Origin: Rotaria socialis
Lineage: Eukaryota > Rotifera > Eurotatoria > Philodinida > Philodinidae
DNA length: 64,000 nucleotides
Assembly (NCBI GenBank): GCA_905331475.1
Contig: CAJNYU010003776.1
Location: 124,001 to 188,000 of the forward strand
Direction: 5' to 3'
Notes under the pieces: model-generated
Database searches by the model: none
What the model was told of the DNA's origin: nothing
Seen by the model: the letters and a program-made list of their open reading frames with translations, nothing else
Program-made: the position numbers and the translations under genes
Shown: positions 21,663 through 34,048 of the stretch, one piece after another
Layout of the letters: each line of letters begins with the position of its first letter
How positions within the stretch are numbered: the stretch's first letter is position 1

Positions 21663-24509
21663 ATGAATTATGTGATGAAATTCCGTATTTTACCTTTATC
21701 GATATTTTTTCGTCATTTCTTAATTATTATTCTCGTTTTTCAATCATTTGTTAATGGGAAAAATGATGATCAAACAAAAAATCTTGGCAGTAGTAATGGT
21801 GATGGAAGACATGTATTTGATATAAATTTTGGAAAAAATAAAAAGTATGCTATCGATGATTGTATTCCCTTGGCATTTGGAGATTTCAATGCGGATAAAG
21901 TTATCGATATATTTTGTCGGAATACGAAAGGTACAAATTAGATATTCAATTTTCTCATCTATTATTCATTATGAATAGGTAATACGATTCGAATCATGTT
22001 AAATGATGATCGATCTCCAACATCAAAAGAGCAATTCAGCGTAAATATAACTGGAGTTATTTATGATGCATTAGCAGCTGATTTTAATGGTGACAGTAAA
22101 CTTGATTTATTTGTACTCTATCAAACGGAACCTGCTCAAATCGGATACAATGGTGGAATATTTTGGGGTGATAGAATCAGATTAAGTAAGTAGAAATTTG
22201 TTTTTGGAAAGAATAATTATTTATTTTTGAAAATATTTAGGTCCTTTACAACCACTTGATTATCTATTTAAAAGTATTCCGACTACTCTCGAGTAAGTTT
22301 TTAATTATTTAAATGATTGATCTAATGATTTTGTTTCAGTGCAAATGGTGATTCCTATGTAGAATTATTAGGCATGGTTAGCGTTGATAAAATTACCTAT
22401 AAACCAGCTTGTGTTTATCTGTAAGGAAAATATGCTTGTCATTATTGAAAAATTTATCTCTTATGTTTTTAGTAAAAATCAAACAATATCTCCTGTCGAT
22501 GTTTTACCGAATATTGAAAACCTTCATCCTCGTTCAACACAAGCGTCAGCTGACCTCAACAATGATCTTGTCGCTGGTTAGTATAGATTTTATTATCTAT
22601 TGTAAAGAACTTCTTTATTTACTTGTAAAGATCTATTTTTAACGGTCGAAACTGGTAATCATATTAAATATCGTATTTATGAATTACCAATAACAAAATT
22701 AACATTAATTAGAGAATACGATCCACCACCGGGTGTTGCCATTCATCATCTGTCAACATTTGCTGATATAGGTAGGAAACAAGGAGAGAAAAAAAGTTTT
22801 TTTTACACATTCAATCATATTTTATTTTCTATAGATGCGGACGGTGAATTAGAACATATTCTTCCTGTTTGTATGGATCATAATTGTTCAGACAGTCGAA
22901 TTTATGTACGAGATGATAATAAAGTAAGTCTAATTCTTACGCATCAATTCTCATCGATTTTGAATATAATAATATTTTCAGTGGTCTCTATTACCGATTC
23001 AATTTGGCAGCGGAGTACGATTTCCTCTAGCGGATGAACTCCCAGCACCTTTCGATACAATCCCAATTAGCATTAAAATAGCTGATTATAATCTCGATGG
23101 TTTTCCGGATATGGTTGTAGTGATGAGTAAAAGGTTGATAGATGAATGAATTTTAATTTTGTATACTCTTTATTTTTGATTTTTTGTAGTTTATCGGGAG
23201 GGAACGTGCCCATTGTTCTGCTAAATCGAGCGTGTGAAGGAATCGGAAATGCTACGTGCAGTTACAATCGAACGTTCATACCACAAACACAGGAAAAATT
23301 CGTCTTAGCAGCAACCAATGCTACTGTTGCTGCATTTTTTGATATTTTAGAAAATGTAAGATTTAGCATAGTTTGATCAAATTAGAGTTTATTCGATTTT
23401 TAGGGTTATCCGGATTTACTTGTTGTACAAGCTGATACAAATAATACATTTGAATTAACTGCTTTTCAAAATTCTATTGTACAAGATGTTCACTTTATTA
23501 AAGTCATGGGTAACGTAAAATCTATAGTAAAAAGAAAATGATTAATATGTGTTTTTGTCTATAGTTCTTAGTAGTTTTACATGTACGACATGTTCTAGTC
23601 AAAAGAGATTAGTAAGTTTATAGGGAAACCAAAAAAAAAATCATTTGAATCATTTTTCGTTTTTAGCCATATGGCAATAATGAACCAGGCCAATCGATTA
23701 AAATGGAAACAATTACAATTATGAATGGAATTAAAGATTATGTGATTCAGCTAGCAGGTAAATGTTTTATTCATATAGAGTTCAGATATTATGTTGATGT
23801 AAAAAAAGACGTTTTTACACCTCTGGAAAATCGATTTGTCGTACACAAAGACGGGCCATTCGAGTTAAACAGTCGTTAATGAATGATATGTATCAAAACT
23901 GTAACATAGTGTAGTCTGTTTCTCACAGCGCGTTCATAATCCTACAAGCTTGTGTTTTTTTAGCTGTTCAAATGTCTCATGCTGGTCAATTAACACTTGA
24001 ATTACCGTATGTTATAATTGGTCTTGGTTCGACACCGAATTTCGTCGAAAAAATAACTGTCGGAATTCCACCAAATAAAGAATCGGTTTGTCATAAAATC
24101 GTTTTCTTGCGTTAAATAGTAAAATTTGCGTTTTAGAATAAATTATATCGAACTTATACACAGATGATTCCCAATTCCCAAATCGTTGTTATTCCAATTC
24201 CATTGATGAATCCTGAAAAGTAAAATAAAAATAAAAAACTTTCATTGCAAAATTTCTTCTCGGCTTATTTTAGATGGCATAGTAAACTATTTCTGACACC
24301 TAGCCGAATGATTCTTCACACAGGGATTGCATTAGGGGTCACATTAGTTGTACTTGCCGGTATACTTGCCATATTACAATATCGTGAAAAGGTTTGTTTT
24401 GGCTTTTACGCAATGAGATGATTGGAAATGTGCTTTTGTTTTGTTTCAGGTTGAAGATGATCGTGAACGTAAAGTTCAAGCTCAAGCATTCCATTACGAT
24501 GCTCTATGA
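21663..24509 (+). CDS. ITFG1: ITFG1 / LINKIN (T-cell immunomodulatory protein) homologue
   Basis: Sixteen exons splice in frame to 628 residues: 21663-21930, 21979-22185, 22241-22292, 22340-22420, 22473-22576, 22631-22771, 22835-22923, 22982-23133, 23190-23355, 23404-23509, 23565-23611, 23667-23757, 23964-24085, 24137-24219, 24274-24391, 24450-24509. A signal peptide (ILPLSIFFRHFLIIILVFQS) is followed by FG-GAP-like repeats with calcium-loop motifs (GDFNADKVIDIF, ADFNGDSKLDLF, ADYNLDGFPDMV). After LPYVIIGLGSTPNFVE comes one membrane helix (LGVTLVVLAGILAILQY) and a short cytosolic tail DDRERKVQAQAFHYDAL, very like the human ITFG1 C-terminus. The family is a type I membrane adhesion protein (LINKIN in worms). 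Introns are 48-66 bp except the 206-bp intron 12. A TTTCTAG acceptor lies 5 bp before the ATG. Confidence 0.95.
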
Positions 24510-25282
24510 TCTGTTTATTTGTTTTCTTTCTCGATTTTGAACAGTACTCATTGGAGAGTGGTCAAATAGATTTTCTCATTTATCAGCGTTCTTTTTTGTC
24601 TCCCTGTTTATTTTATTTTTTATGTTAAATATCGAACTGCAGGAAATTAATAATTATTACTAATATTTTATTTCAGTTTAAGACAAAAATGATCAGTCAT
24701 TGCTAATATATTGTTTCTTTTTGTTTTATTGAAGATCTAATATAAAATCATGTGAATCGACATTCGATCTGAATGGTAAGTTAAATATTTTTCTTCCACA
24801 AGATTTTGAGGAAAAATAAATTTATTATACGCATTGAAAAAGATTAAAATGACAATGTAGTCTTACTCGTTGTTTTATATTAGTCACCAAACTCAATTAC
24901 GTTTACATTTTTATCGTGACACAAACAGAAAGAAAAAATTCATTTTTTTCGTTCTGTCTTCACAACGAGGAATCAGCGAAAGAAGAAGAAAGAGCTGCGC
25001 TTTGATAAGAAAAAGAAGCCATTCGCCTAACAAATGTCGTCGTAGCCAAGAAGAAAAAAAAGAGGAAAAAAAATTGACCTTTTACATCTATTAGAGTTTT
25101 TTGGTGTTACAAAATCCCATCGAACAACGTATTTAGATTAGAGTTTCCAATGAAATATTTTTTGTTTTCTTTTCTAGAAATGTTTGTTATTCAAATTCAA
25201 TGCTATTTATGCGTGCCAATAACACTTCATTATAATCGATTTTTTTCTAGATAATTCTTTTTAAACATTCTAAAACATAAAA
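24510..25282. other. Intergenic region (ITFG1 3' side and TPD52 5' side)
   Basis: No separate gene. It holds the likely 3'UTR of ITFG1 and, at 25241-25250, a pyrimidine-rich TTTTTTCTAG acceptor 32 bp before the TPD52 start. An AG-rich stretch lies near 24955-25075. The frame at 24870-25094 looks compositional. Confidence 0.45.
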
Positions 25283-26041
25283 ATGGATAACGGACAAGCA
25301 ACAAAAATGCCGAAACCATTCGATAGTGATATTGATTTAAATGCATCGGCTTCAGGCGGTAATCAACAGCAATTCGTCTTACGCGAAGATGATCGTCTTA
25401 AACAAGAAGAAGATTATCGCCAAGGTAGGTAAACATGTTTTTCAATGAAGGGAATTCTGAATTGCTTAGCTAGAATAAAGAAGTCGTTAACTTCGTTTTT
25501 TTTTGGTTACACTTCTAGAATTAATGAAGGTTCAAGATGAAATTATCACATTACGTCAAGTACTAGGTGCTAAATTAAAACGTGAACATGAATTAAAAAC
25601 TTTATTAGGTGTTGGCCTCGTTGATGATATAAAACAAGATTGGAATGAAACAGTTAGCGATATTAAATCAAGTGTAGCTTATCAAAAGACGGCTGAAACA
25701 TTCAATGCTGCTTCCGAAAAACTTGCGCCAACATTACAAACAGTTAATTCAACATTTAAATCTGGCATTGGTTCTCTTAGAAGTATGCACATCGGTTATC
25801 GTTATTACTATTGGCTATGCTTTCTTTTTTCATCTTAGATTCGTCTTATTTCAAAACATTCGAAAGTACACTTGGTTCAACTGTTAGTGCAGTCAAATCG
25901 AAAATCGCACCATCAAGATCAACGATGAGTTTCGATGACAATGAACCTATTCATGGTGCTAGCGCAGGATCGATGAGTACAAGTGCAACACATGGTGATC
26001 ATTTTGATTTTGGCGGCAACGGTTCAGACGGAAAGAAATAA
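25283..26041 (+). CDS. TPD52: Tumour protein D52 (TPD52) family protein
   Basis: Three exons (25283-25424, 25519-25782, 25839-26041) join in frame to 202 residues. The middle exon carries the family coiled coil (ELMKVQDEIITLRQVLGAK, then REHELKTLLGVG), followed by the D52 blocks DIKQDWNETVSDIKSS, YQKTAETF, FKSGIGSLRNSSYFKTFE and GSTVSAVKSKIA. TPD52 proteins are small cytosolic coiled-coil adaptors that dimerise and act in vesicle traffic and exocytosis. Length and order agree with the animal family. The C-terminal tail is low-complexity (Ser, Gly, His) and ends DGKK. The start ATG is the first after a consensus acceptor at 25249-25250. Confidence 0.95.
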
Positions 26042-26829
26042 TATAAAATATCGAAACATTGTTACTAATTCTTATTTACAATTAAATAAAACAGACAAAG
26101 AAAATAAAAAAGTTTTTCCATATTTATTCTCTTCAAACTTTATCGTTGATTCAATTCGTTCGTTTTATTTTTCTTCTTGGAATAAAGCAAAACGTTGTTC
26201 CGAATCTATCTATCTCTCTCAATACATATTTCTTATTCGGTTTGTTTGACTTTTTTTTCATCATGCTATCATTTATGTTATGATCTGTAACTGTCTCATC
26301 GAAGTTAAGTTTTCTTGTTTTTTTTAAACGCGCATAAATACTAGCGAAGCTTTGCAGTTATACAAAAATCTTCTCCTTTCATTCTGCTCAGTTCTGTTTT
26401 TTCTTTCGGTCGACGTTATTGTAAGATCGCTTTATCATGTTCGTGGTGTTGTCACGCATTTTCTGTCTTATTTTCTGAAAAAATATATATTCAAAAATTT
26501 ATTCATTCATCAATTGTTTTTCTGCGCATGTCATTCTTCTAGATTGTAGCACTTCTAATTCCGGAGACAATGAGGATAGAATCTTTAAAGCCGCCGAATA
26601 AATTTATAGTCTTATTCATAATCATGACTGAATCTTACAAGAAAATAAAATTATCCTCCCATTGATGAATCGCTTTCTCGGATATGATTATGCATGTCGT
26701 GTTGGCCTAAATGAACTTATTAAAGAACAGCAGGAAAACTGTTTGCTGAAGTTCACCGGAATATACTTGTGCCAAAGCTGATTCTCGTTAAAAAGGCTGT
26801 TTATTTTTCTAGATATTTTTCGATTCAAA
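26042..26829. other. Intergenic region (TPD52 3' side and ATXN3 5' side)
   Basis: No gene recognised. A TTTATTTTTCTAG acceptor ends at 26812, 17 bp before the ATXN3 start. Open frames at 25983-26249 and 26352-26549 lack domains. Confidence 0.45.
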
Positions 26830-28059
26830 ATGAATGAAATAAAAAGATTAACAGGTATTTATCATGAAGTACAAGAAGGTTCGCTATGTGCTCAACATGC
26901 ATTGAATAATCTTTTACAACGTGAAATATTTTCAGCTGTCTCTCTGGCTGATATTGCTCGGTAATTAATTGGACGCAAATGTTTTTTCGAATTCAAGCTG
27001 AATTTTATTCTTTAGAGTTCTAGACGAACAAGAAAATAGCGTACTAGGTCGACACACTGGACATTCAGAAAATATGGATGGTTCGTTTATTAGCTAGATT
27101 GCTTCTTTTAGTTTGATTTTTGTTTTCTAGACACCGGCTTTTTTAGTATTCAAGTATTGCAAAATGCATTGAAAGTATTTGATGTTGAATTAATTCCGTA
27201 TGCCAGTCAACATCCCGTAGCTCAACAAGCACGTGCGGAAGCGCAATCAATTCAAGCTTATATTTGTAATTTGCGTGAGCATTGGTTAACAATTCGAAGA
27301 TTTGGTTCGCAATATTTTGATTTAAATTCTATATCGACTGTACCAAAACTGATTTCCGATACATATCTATCGCTATATTTAGCGCAATTGAAACAAAGTG
27401 GTTATTCCATATTTATTATTCATGGAATTTTGCCACCGTGTGCAGCTGATGAAAAACTTCTAAACAATACAATTGATCCAGTTTATTATCGTTCGTTAAC
27501 GACTCGAGCTGATGTTGCCGATAGAGATAGCCATGGAAAGTCAACAACTTCACCGGGATCATCTTCATCGTTCGATGAAATAGAAATAAAACGTGCTATT
27601 AAAGCAAGTGTGGAGTTGGATAGTTCGGAAGATAAAGCTCTACAAGAAGTTCTTGCTCAATCATTACGCGATTCCCATGGTATCGATGATCCGATGTTTA
27701 TTAATCATCAAGAAGAAGATACAGACGCACTCAATCAAAGATTACTTGATGAAGCTATTGCTGCTAGTTTACTTAACAATCCGCCAGTAACAACAATAGA
27801 TGATAAAACTACAGAATCAGCACCACAAACAACAGCAGAACCAAGTGTCGAAGGTAAGATAACAAAGTCTATCTAGGGAGGAGCGATTCTCACACCCAGC
27901 CAGGCTTACCTCACGAGACTGATTTCGTAGATCTCTTAGTTCAAATGATTGTTTTCTTTTTCAATTTTAGAATTACGACAACGACGCCTTCAATTCTTCG
28001 AGAATAAAGAGAAAGCAACAACAACAACAGACGCAAATCCATCAGAATCAAATAAATAA
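26830..28059 (+). CDS. ATXN3: Ataxin-3 (Josephin deubiquitinase)
   Basis: Four exons (26830-26960, 27016-27080, 27131-27853, 27971-28059) join to 335 residues. The Josephin domain fills residues 1 to about 185: Gln15 and Cys20 in EVQEGSLCAQHALNNLL, His116 in REHWLTIRRFG and Asn131 in FDLNS form the expected cysteine-protease site. Three ubiquitin-interacting motifs follow, around EIKRAIKASVE, ALQEVLAQSLRDS and LLDEAIAASL. This enzyme trims ubiquitin chains in protein quality control. The polyglutamine tract of the human protein is absent; only a short Thr run (TTTT) is seen near the C-terminus. Intron 3 (117 bp) is longer and less AT-rich than its neighbours. Confidence 0.96.
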
Positions 28060-28351
28060 ATGTATTTTTTTGCTATTGTCGTTGCATTGATTATTGTTCT
28101 ATATTTATGTCTATTTTTTGTTCGTTGATTTTCAAATGATTCACTCCTCCTTTTATTCTAGATCATATCGTCGAAATCTAATGTTCGCCTGAATAGTTCA
28201 GATACGTTTTTTTTCTTTTCAAAACGATGAGTGCTTTAACTTGATAAGAAATTTTCTAAGTCGAGAGTGCTAACTGTGAATAATTTTATCGGACGCTTTC
28301 TAGATTTCAATTCTTCAATGAGTTTGAAGGATAACTGAATAGAAGAAAATC

Positions 28352-29291
28352 ATGTCGATTAAAGAGGAACAATTACAAGAAATTGAAGCGATCACTTCAA
28401 TCTATCCTGATGAAATCGCAGGTTTGTGTTGCTTTGTTTTTCGTATTTTATTGTATTCATAATTCATTTTCTATCTTCAAATTAGTACAGTACTATCAGA
28501 GGATCCTTACCCTAAATTCAACCTCATGATAAAACCAACAACAAATGATGAAGACGATTTTAGACGTATGCCGATATTTTTTTTCGAGCTTTTTTATATC
28601 AGATTTTTCATGAATTACAGCTTTTCTTTTACTGGAAATCAAATTTCATGAACATTATCCTGATCAATCACCGGAAATAGCAATCGTTGATTCAGTTAAT
28701 GTTGATGATAGATCAGTATTTGAAAGTGAAATCAAAACGATTGTAATTCAAAACTTCTTTTCAAATAAAATCTTGAAGAAATTTTATTTTTAGTGTGCGG
28801 AAAATTTAGGTATGCCGGTAATATTCACGTTGGCAAGTCATCTATCGGAGCAATTAAGTATTCAATCTGAGACTCGTCTAGCTCGTCAGCGTGAAGCTAT
28901 TGAACGAAAAATTCGCGAGGAAGAAGAAGCTGAACAAAAACGATTTGAAGGTACATGTGTTTCGGTTGAATCATTTATTAAATGGAAAGTTAAATTCGAC
29001 GCTGAACGAGCGGAATTAATCAAAACGGTAAAAGTCGACGAAAGTGAACCGAAAAAATTAACAGGTCGACAATTATTCGAAAAAGATCGTTCACTTTATG
29101 ATTCAGATATTAAATTCATTTCGGGCGAAGGTTTGTTCTTTTCGTTTTCTTGATTCATTTAGAAAGCGTTTATTTCTGTTGTAGGTGGTGAAGTGGTCGA
29201 AGTTGATGAGTCGTTATTTGAAGATATGCTCGATTTAGAATTTGATGACGCAGGAACAACTGGCATTGATTTGTCTGATGTGGATCAATAA
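28352..29291 (+). CDS. RWDD1: RWD domain-containing protein 1 (RWDD1/DFRP2)
   Basis: Five exons (28352-28421, 28491-28565, 28621-28742, 28794-29130, 29185-29291) join to 236 residues. The N-terminal RWD domain shows EEQLQEIEAITSIYPDE, FLLLEIKFHEHYPDQSPEI and the following helix. A charged helix (AIERKIREEEEAEQKRFEG) leads to the family block VESFIKWKVKFDAER, then LTGRQLFEKDRSLYDSDIKF and VEVDESLFEDMLDLEFDD, close to human RWDD1. RWDD1 (DFRP2) binds and stabilises the GTPase DRG2. Exon 2 uses the second of two close AG acceptors (28490); the first would break the frame. A CTTTCTAG acceptor lies 48 bp before the ATG. Confidence 0.95.
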
Positions 29292-31049
29292 TCATGCAAA
29301 ACATTCTTTTTTGTTCTGTTTTTCTTTATAAAAGTTTATGGATTATTTGACATTCAAGCTGAAAAAAAAGATATTAAAAGAAAAGAATGAACTGTGATGT
29401 AAGAACTTATTTTAATGCAAAACTAATATTAATTATCTCTGTTGACTTAACGTTTTTAAAGTATTTTGGTCCTACATTTTCTTTTCCAATCGATTCTCTG
29501 CATGATTGAATGAGTACAAAGTAAATCATAGTTGCCACACGTTCAATGATTCTCGTATTCTACAAATAAGTCCTATTCGAAGATATGCAAAGTCAGTTCC
29601 GATTCCGGGACGAACACAAAATGTGCTTCCACCAAGAGGAAGACAACGAAACTTCCGTACTCCGATTGCCTGTCGGGCCTTTTAGCTCCATCATAGTTTA
29701 GACATTGTACGATAAACTAATATTCAAAGCAGAAAATCGCTCAAATAATCCTTTTTTTAAATTTCGTTTCGCTATTAAAATCATTCGGAACTGAACAGAA
29801 GACGAAAGAATACTGTTGGTTTTCGAATGATCAGTAGTAGTATTAGTCTAATATGTTCCTTATGTACAAGTTAAAACTCTGGACAGAAGATAAACGTTCG
29901 GCCACAAATCTCTTGCTCAAGATCATTTCACCACTGCTGATTTCTTAGATATCGGTCAAATAGATACCAATTCAACTATCATAGTCCGACGGTTTGTGTT
30001 TACGCTATTGATTTTTGACGCTGTGAAAATAATGTATTGAATATGAAAAATCGCTGCTGACTGCGACATCTCTTATGTGTCAACAAAAGAAATTTTTTAA
30101 ATCGGAAGTCAATAATAAAACAATTGCAAAACAAAAAGGTGAGCAAAGTAGAATGGCCACGTGTATTTTTATTTTTGCACACCGAGGAAGAAAAAACGAA
30201 GCTATAGTATATATTTTTTTCTTGTCAAATACTTAAAATTCAGTCAGTCAGCTAGAAATGCAATATTATTCCTTTTTGTACATGCCAATCAACGCCTCAA
30301 TTCCATTTAAGATACAGTAAGATTCTTAACCGCTGCAATTATTCTTTATGTATTTTTAGAAGTTATGCAAGAATTATATATATATATAGTTAATTAAGTA
30401 TTATCTATCTTCCATGAGATCAGTAACTGATTAAATTGCGCCATAGCTCGATTGTATGAGGGAAACAACATTTTGTTTTTCTTCCTCACTCACATTTATC
30501 TTAAGGTAAATAATACTGCTCTTAGTTATATCGAGCGAGGCAGACAATGGAGAAAAAAAACACATCTCTGAATAAATAACGACGATGTTTTCTTTTCCAA
30601 CATATCCAAAGAATTTCTATTTTCTTCTAGTTCAGGTGAGGCTCTACCGGATTTTGTTGATATTTGTAGATGTAGTTATTTTTCAGTGTGCTTCAATAAA
30701 TCGCATCTGTTGACGGCCTATCAAAAAAATAGTTCACTAGCATGTAATTGGAGCTTTACTGAAGCCATCTTAATTTATAAACAAACATTCCTTGAGGTTT
30801 CCTATATCAATTTAACTTGAGAAATGATTAGATATGATTTTATATAATTAGAACATACTGATATTGTTCGCCACTATTTCAAGCACTGATGAATACAATT
30901 AACTCCGAAGGAGAATATTTGTTCGCATAAATCATTGATACATCGTTTGCCAGTAAAGCCATGGAAAGAACAATATGCACGTCATTCTCAATATTAAATG
31001 TATTTGAAAACTTTAGATACAACATTTGAGTAGAAACCAATCAGAAAGT
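29292..31049. other. Gene-free region, 1.76 kb
   Basis: No gene supported. A less AT-rich stretch at about 29545-29690 stays open on both strands (plus: VPIPGRTQNVLPPRGRQR) and may be a relic of coding DNA, but I recognise no family. A short AT microsatellite lies near 30377-30390. A CTTTAG acceptor at 31011-31016 precedes the next gene. Confidence 0.4.
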
Positions 31050-32284
31050 ATGGCGACTCAAGTAAGATCTACATACAGTTCAACTATAGTGAAACATGTA
31101 CTAATTATCATATCATTTATTTTCATGGTTCAGGATGCCGAAGTTTACTGTTCGTTCTGTAACGAAGGATTTGTATCGTCGAACGCTATGGGAACTCACT
31201 TGATGATATGCGGCAATAAAACAGATCAATGTCCTAAATGTAGACGATTCATTCGACGAGCTATATTCGCTTATCACTATGAAAATGACTGTGCTAATCC
31301 GGACGCACCCACAGAAGATAATGAAACAAATAAGAAAACACAAAAACTTGGTAAGTTCTAACTGGCATTCTGTTCTATTCAGTATCCCAATGGTTTTGTA
31401 GATACACCACCGGTGATTATCAAGTGCGAATTCTGCAATCGAAACTACAATCGAAATGAACGTACACTACATAAAGTAAAATGATACGAAAGCTAGATAG
31501 TTTCTTTATTATAATTGATTTTTTTCTGATCTGATATATTACAGGAGAAGTGCACTCCTTATCAAATATATCTTTCAGAGAACCCACTGCAACGCGGCGA
31601 TAGCAATCAAAACTACAGTTCAGGTATATATTGTTTTGGTTATTCTGCTTAAATTTCTCAGTCACAAAATTCTTAGAATTGCAGGGGGAGGCGGATTTGG
31701 GATTTTGAAAATCCTAAAAATCCGCCTTTCCCCCTTGTCAAATTGTCTTGTTACCTTAACACTCCTTTTGATTACTATAGTAACATGGAAAATTATGAAA
31801 TGAGTTTCGTTTACGAATAATTTCTACCGTTGTGTTTCACATTGTAATTTGTAGCTAGATCAAACAATTCTGAGTATGATGCACCCATTCCTTGTGAGTA
31901 TTGCAATCAAGGAATTCCATGGCATCTTTACGATAATCATACGGTAAGCTAAGAAATCATATTTTATATTCTAATTCTTTTTTTGGACTAGAGAGCTTGC
32001 CGTAATGAATTCAATAAACGGCCAAACGAGCAGATACGGTTATTTTCTTTTCGAAGCGCTAGGACGCATTGTATTTTCTTTATTATTGAAACATAGTAGT
32101 CAACAGCCACTCCCCACTGTTAATGATTCTACTGCTAAGTGCAGCTTTTGTAAACTGCTATATTTTGTGGAAGGCCTTCGTTATCACCAGGTAAGGATTT
32201 TGCTTTAGTTCATACTTAACTTTATATTATTTCGACTTATAGTTGATTTGCAAGATGAATCCTCGTCGTACGGGAGGTCACTGA
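31050..32284 (+). CDS. TRAFD1-like zinc-finger protein, paralogue A
   Basis: Eight exons (31050-31061, 31134-31350, 31402-31475, 31545-31623, 31855-31943, 31992-32038, 32097-32190, 32243-32284) join to 217 residues. The N-terminal block CSFCNEGF, MICGNKTDQCPKC and FAYHYENDC resembles the TRAF-type zinc region of TRAFD1/XAF1 proteins. Three C-x2-C...H-x3-C fingers follow: CEFCNRNYNRNERTLHKEKC, CEYCNQGIPWHLYDNHTRAC and CSFCKLLYFVEGLRYHQLIC. Each is split by a phase-0 intron one residue after its His. TRAFD1 and XAF1 act in innate and apoptotic signalling in vertebrates; the role here is unknown. The first exon codes only MATQ. Paralogue B lies 565 bp downstream with matching exon sizes. Confidence 0.85.
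31684..31733. repeat. 50-bp hairpin in intron 4 of paralogue A
   Basis: GGGGGAGGCGGATTT at 31684 faces AAATCCGCCTTTCCCCC ending at 31733, with a further GGGATTTT and AAAATCCT pair inside. It is a compact, G/C-ended stem in an otherwise AT-rich intron of 231 bp, unusually long for this locus. It may be a tiny transposon remnant. Confidence 0.7.
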
Positions 32285-32849
32285 TTGACTTCAAACCTGT
32301 TATTGTTTCCCTTAGATATTTTTATAGTCCAACAACATGATGAATTCAAGAAAGCGATTTATGGTACTGCTAATTATAATTTCAAATAATTACGCAAATC
32401 TTACCGTTCTAAGCTAGTAGACATATGAATATGTTAAGGTAGTAATTGATGTATAATTTTATTAATTATTATTTGGTATCGAACTTTCGATGGAAAAACA
32501 TTTATTAACTGCTGATCAATGCGTTCTGATTTCAAAGAAGTCAATATCGTTTCATACTGAAGTAATCAGTATCAGTTTTAAACGTGTTTTAAGTTTGTGC
32601 TGAAATAAAAAAATTAATTTTGTCGTATTTGTTTCTTCTATATTCATATCACAGCTGGGTAGCCATTGTCTGATATCGAAAGTTCTCTAGTTGATACATC
32701 GCTTCTCTTTTCCTTGTCGATTTTCCTATCGCTAACATTAAGCGACTCGAAATGGAAGAACGAATTGCAAAGAAGTTCAACTAGATGAATAAGATAAACA
32801 TGAAACTTTATTTTACATATTGTTTTTCTTATTTTTTCAGATTATAAAT
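32285..32849. other. Spacer between the zinc-finger paralogues
   Basis: 565 bp of AT-rich DNA, presumably the 3'UTR of paralogue A and the promoter of B. A TTTTTTCAG acceptor ends at 32840, 9 bp before the start of B. Confidence 0.45.
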
Positions 32850-34048
32850 ATGAACGACAACGTAGGTTGCTAGTCGGACATACTCTTCCTAATGTGTTAT
32901 TATTTAATTTTACTTTAGCGACAAGTTAATGATACAGGACGATCTGTTTCATGTATGTTCTGCAATGAAAAATCTGCATCAACAGAGGAAATGAGAATAC
33001 ATTTGTTGGCCTGTGGTAATAAAACTGATCTGTGTCCCAAATGTAAAAAATTCATTCGACGAGCTGTGTTTGCTTATCATTATGAAAATAATTGTGCCAA
33101 CCTCGATGAGATAGACAATGTTCGTGATCGTGCTGCTGGCACATATGTTGTTCCGTCAGCACAACAAGCTGCAAGTCGCGAAAGAAATATTACAATAATG
33201 GACGTTGATCTTCCAATGCAACCAAATAGAGAAAGTAACACAAACCAACGATCGAGTTCAGGTATGCTTTATATTTGTTCTCACTATTTATTGTGGTTTT
33301 TTAATAAGGAATAAAAACAACTATGTTGTGCGAATTGTGTAATGGTGAGTGTGAACCAGCTCAGATCGAAGCGCACCGGGTAATCATTTTGAGAAAAACT
33401 ATAACTCTTGCATAACACATCAGATTGTTCTTGGCCGATATTTGCAGATATTTTGCCTTCAGAATCCAAATAGGATCGGAAAAAGAACCACAACATTGGC
33501 TGGTGGAAGCTCGAATCAGTATTCAGGTGTTATCACAAGTAAATTGCATTCTAATGAGTTGAATTTTATTTACAGATCGATTGCAACATGAACACCCATC
33601 AAGTGATGCTGCTCTGATTCCTTGTGAATATTGTCAAAAACACATTGAATGGCGTCTTTTTGAAAATCATACGGTAAGTTTGGTGGTAGCAGAATGCAAC
33701 TATGATTATTTTTCTTCTAACAGAAGTATTGCGGCGTGCAAGCTCAAGAACAAAGACAACAGCAATCGAGGTTACTGCTTTGATGCTGAATTAATCACTA
33801 GAGTAACACCTGTCTTCTTGTAGATTCGTCCACGTCCAGCAAACCGACAATAATCGTATGGTTCGATGTAAATATTGTAATCAAGAGCGCCGGCAGGAGT
33901 ATATGAGCGGTCATGAGGTTTGAGGAGTTTTGCGCTTTCACGTCATTTTTACAAATGGTTTCTATCTTAGAGAGTGTGTCTACAGTCATATAATTTTGCT
34001 GGTATGGTTTCCTACGCAGACGTATGTCGTCTGCCAGGGTTTCAATAA
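32850..34048 (+). CDS. TRAFD1-like zinc-finger protein, paralogue B
   Basis: Eight exons (32850-32861, 32919-33261, 33309-33379, 33448-33526, 33576-33673, 33724-33770, 33824-33917, 33971-34048) join to 273 residues. The N-terminal block (CMFCNEKSAS, LACGNKTDLCPKCKKFIRR, FAYHYENNC) is nearly that of paralogue A. The fingers are CELCNGECEPAQIEAHRIFC, CEYCQKHIEWRLFENHTKYC and CKYCNQERRQEYMSGHERVC, again each split one residue after the His. Exon sizes 12, 79, 47 and 94 are identical in A and B, proving tandem gene duplication. Exon 2 is longer, adding a linker after the first block, and the C-terminus is longer. TRAF-type assignment rests on the Cys/His spacing and the CGNKTD.CPKC block. Confidence 0.85.

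Noticed and set aside
24870-25094. Lys/Arg-rich plus-strand frame
   Set aside because: The AG-rich stretch lies in the ITFG1-TPD52 intergenic DNA; no domain, and probably UTR.
29545-29690. Possible coding relic open on both strands
   Set aside because: Less AT-rich than its surroundings, but no family could be named and there are no splice sites that extend it.
30377-30390. TA repeat as a regulatory element
   Set aside because: A plain microsatellite in intergenic DNA with nothing to tie it to a gene.
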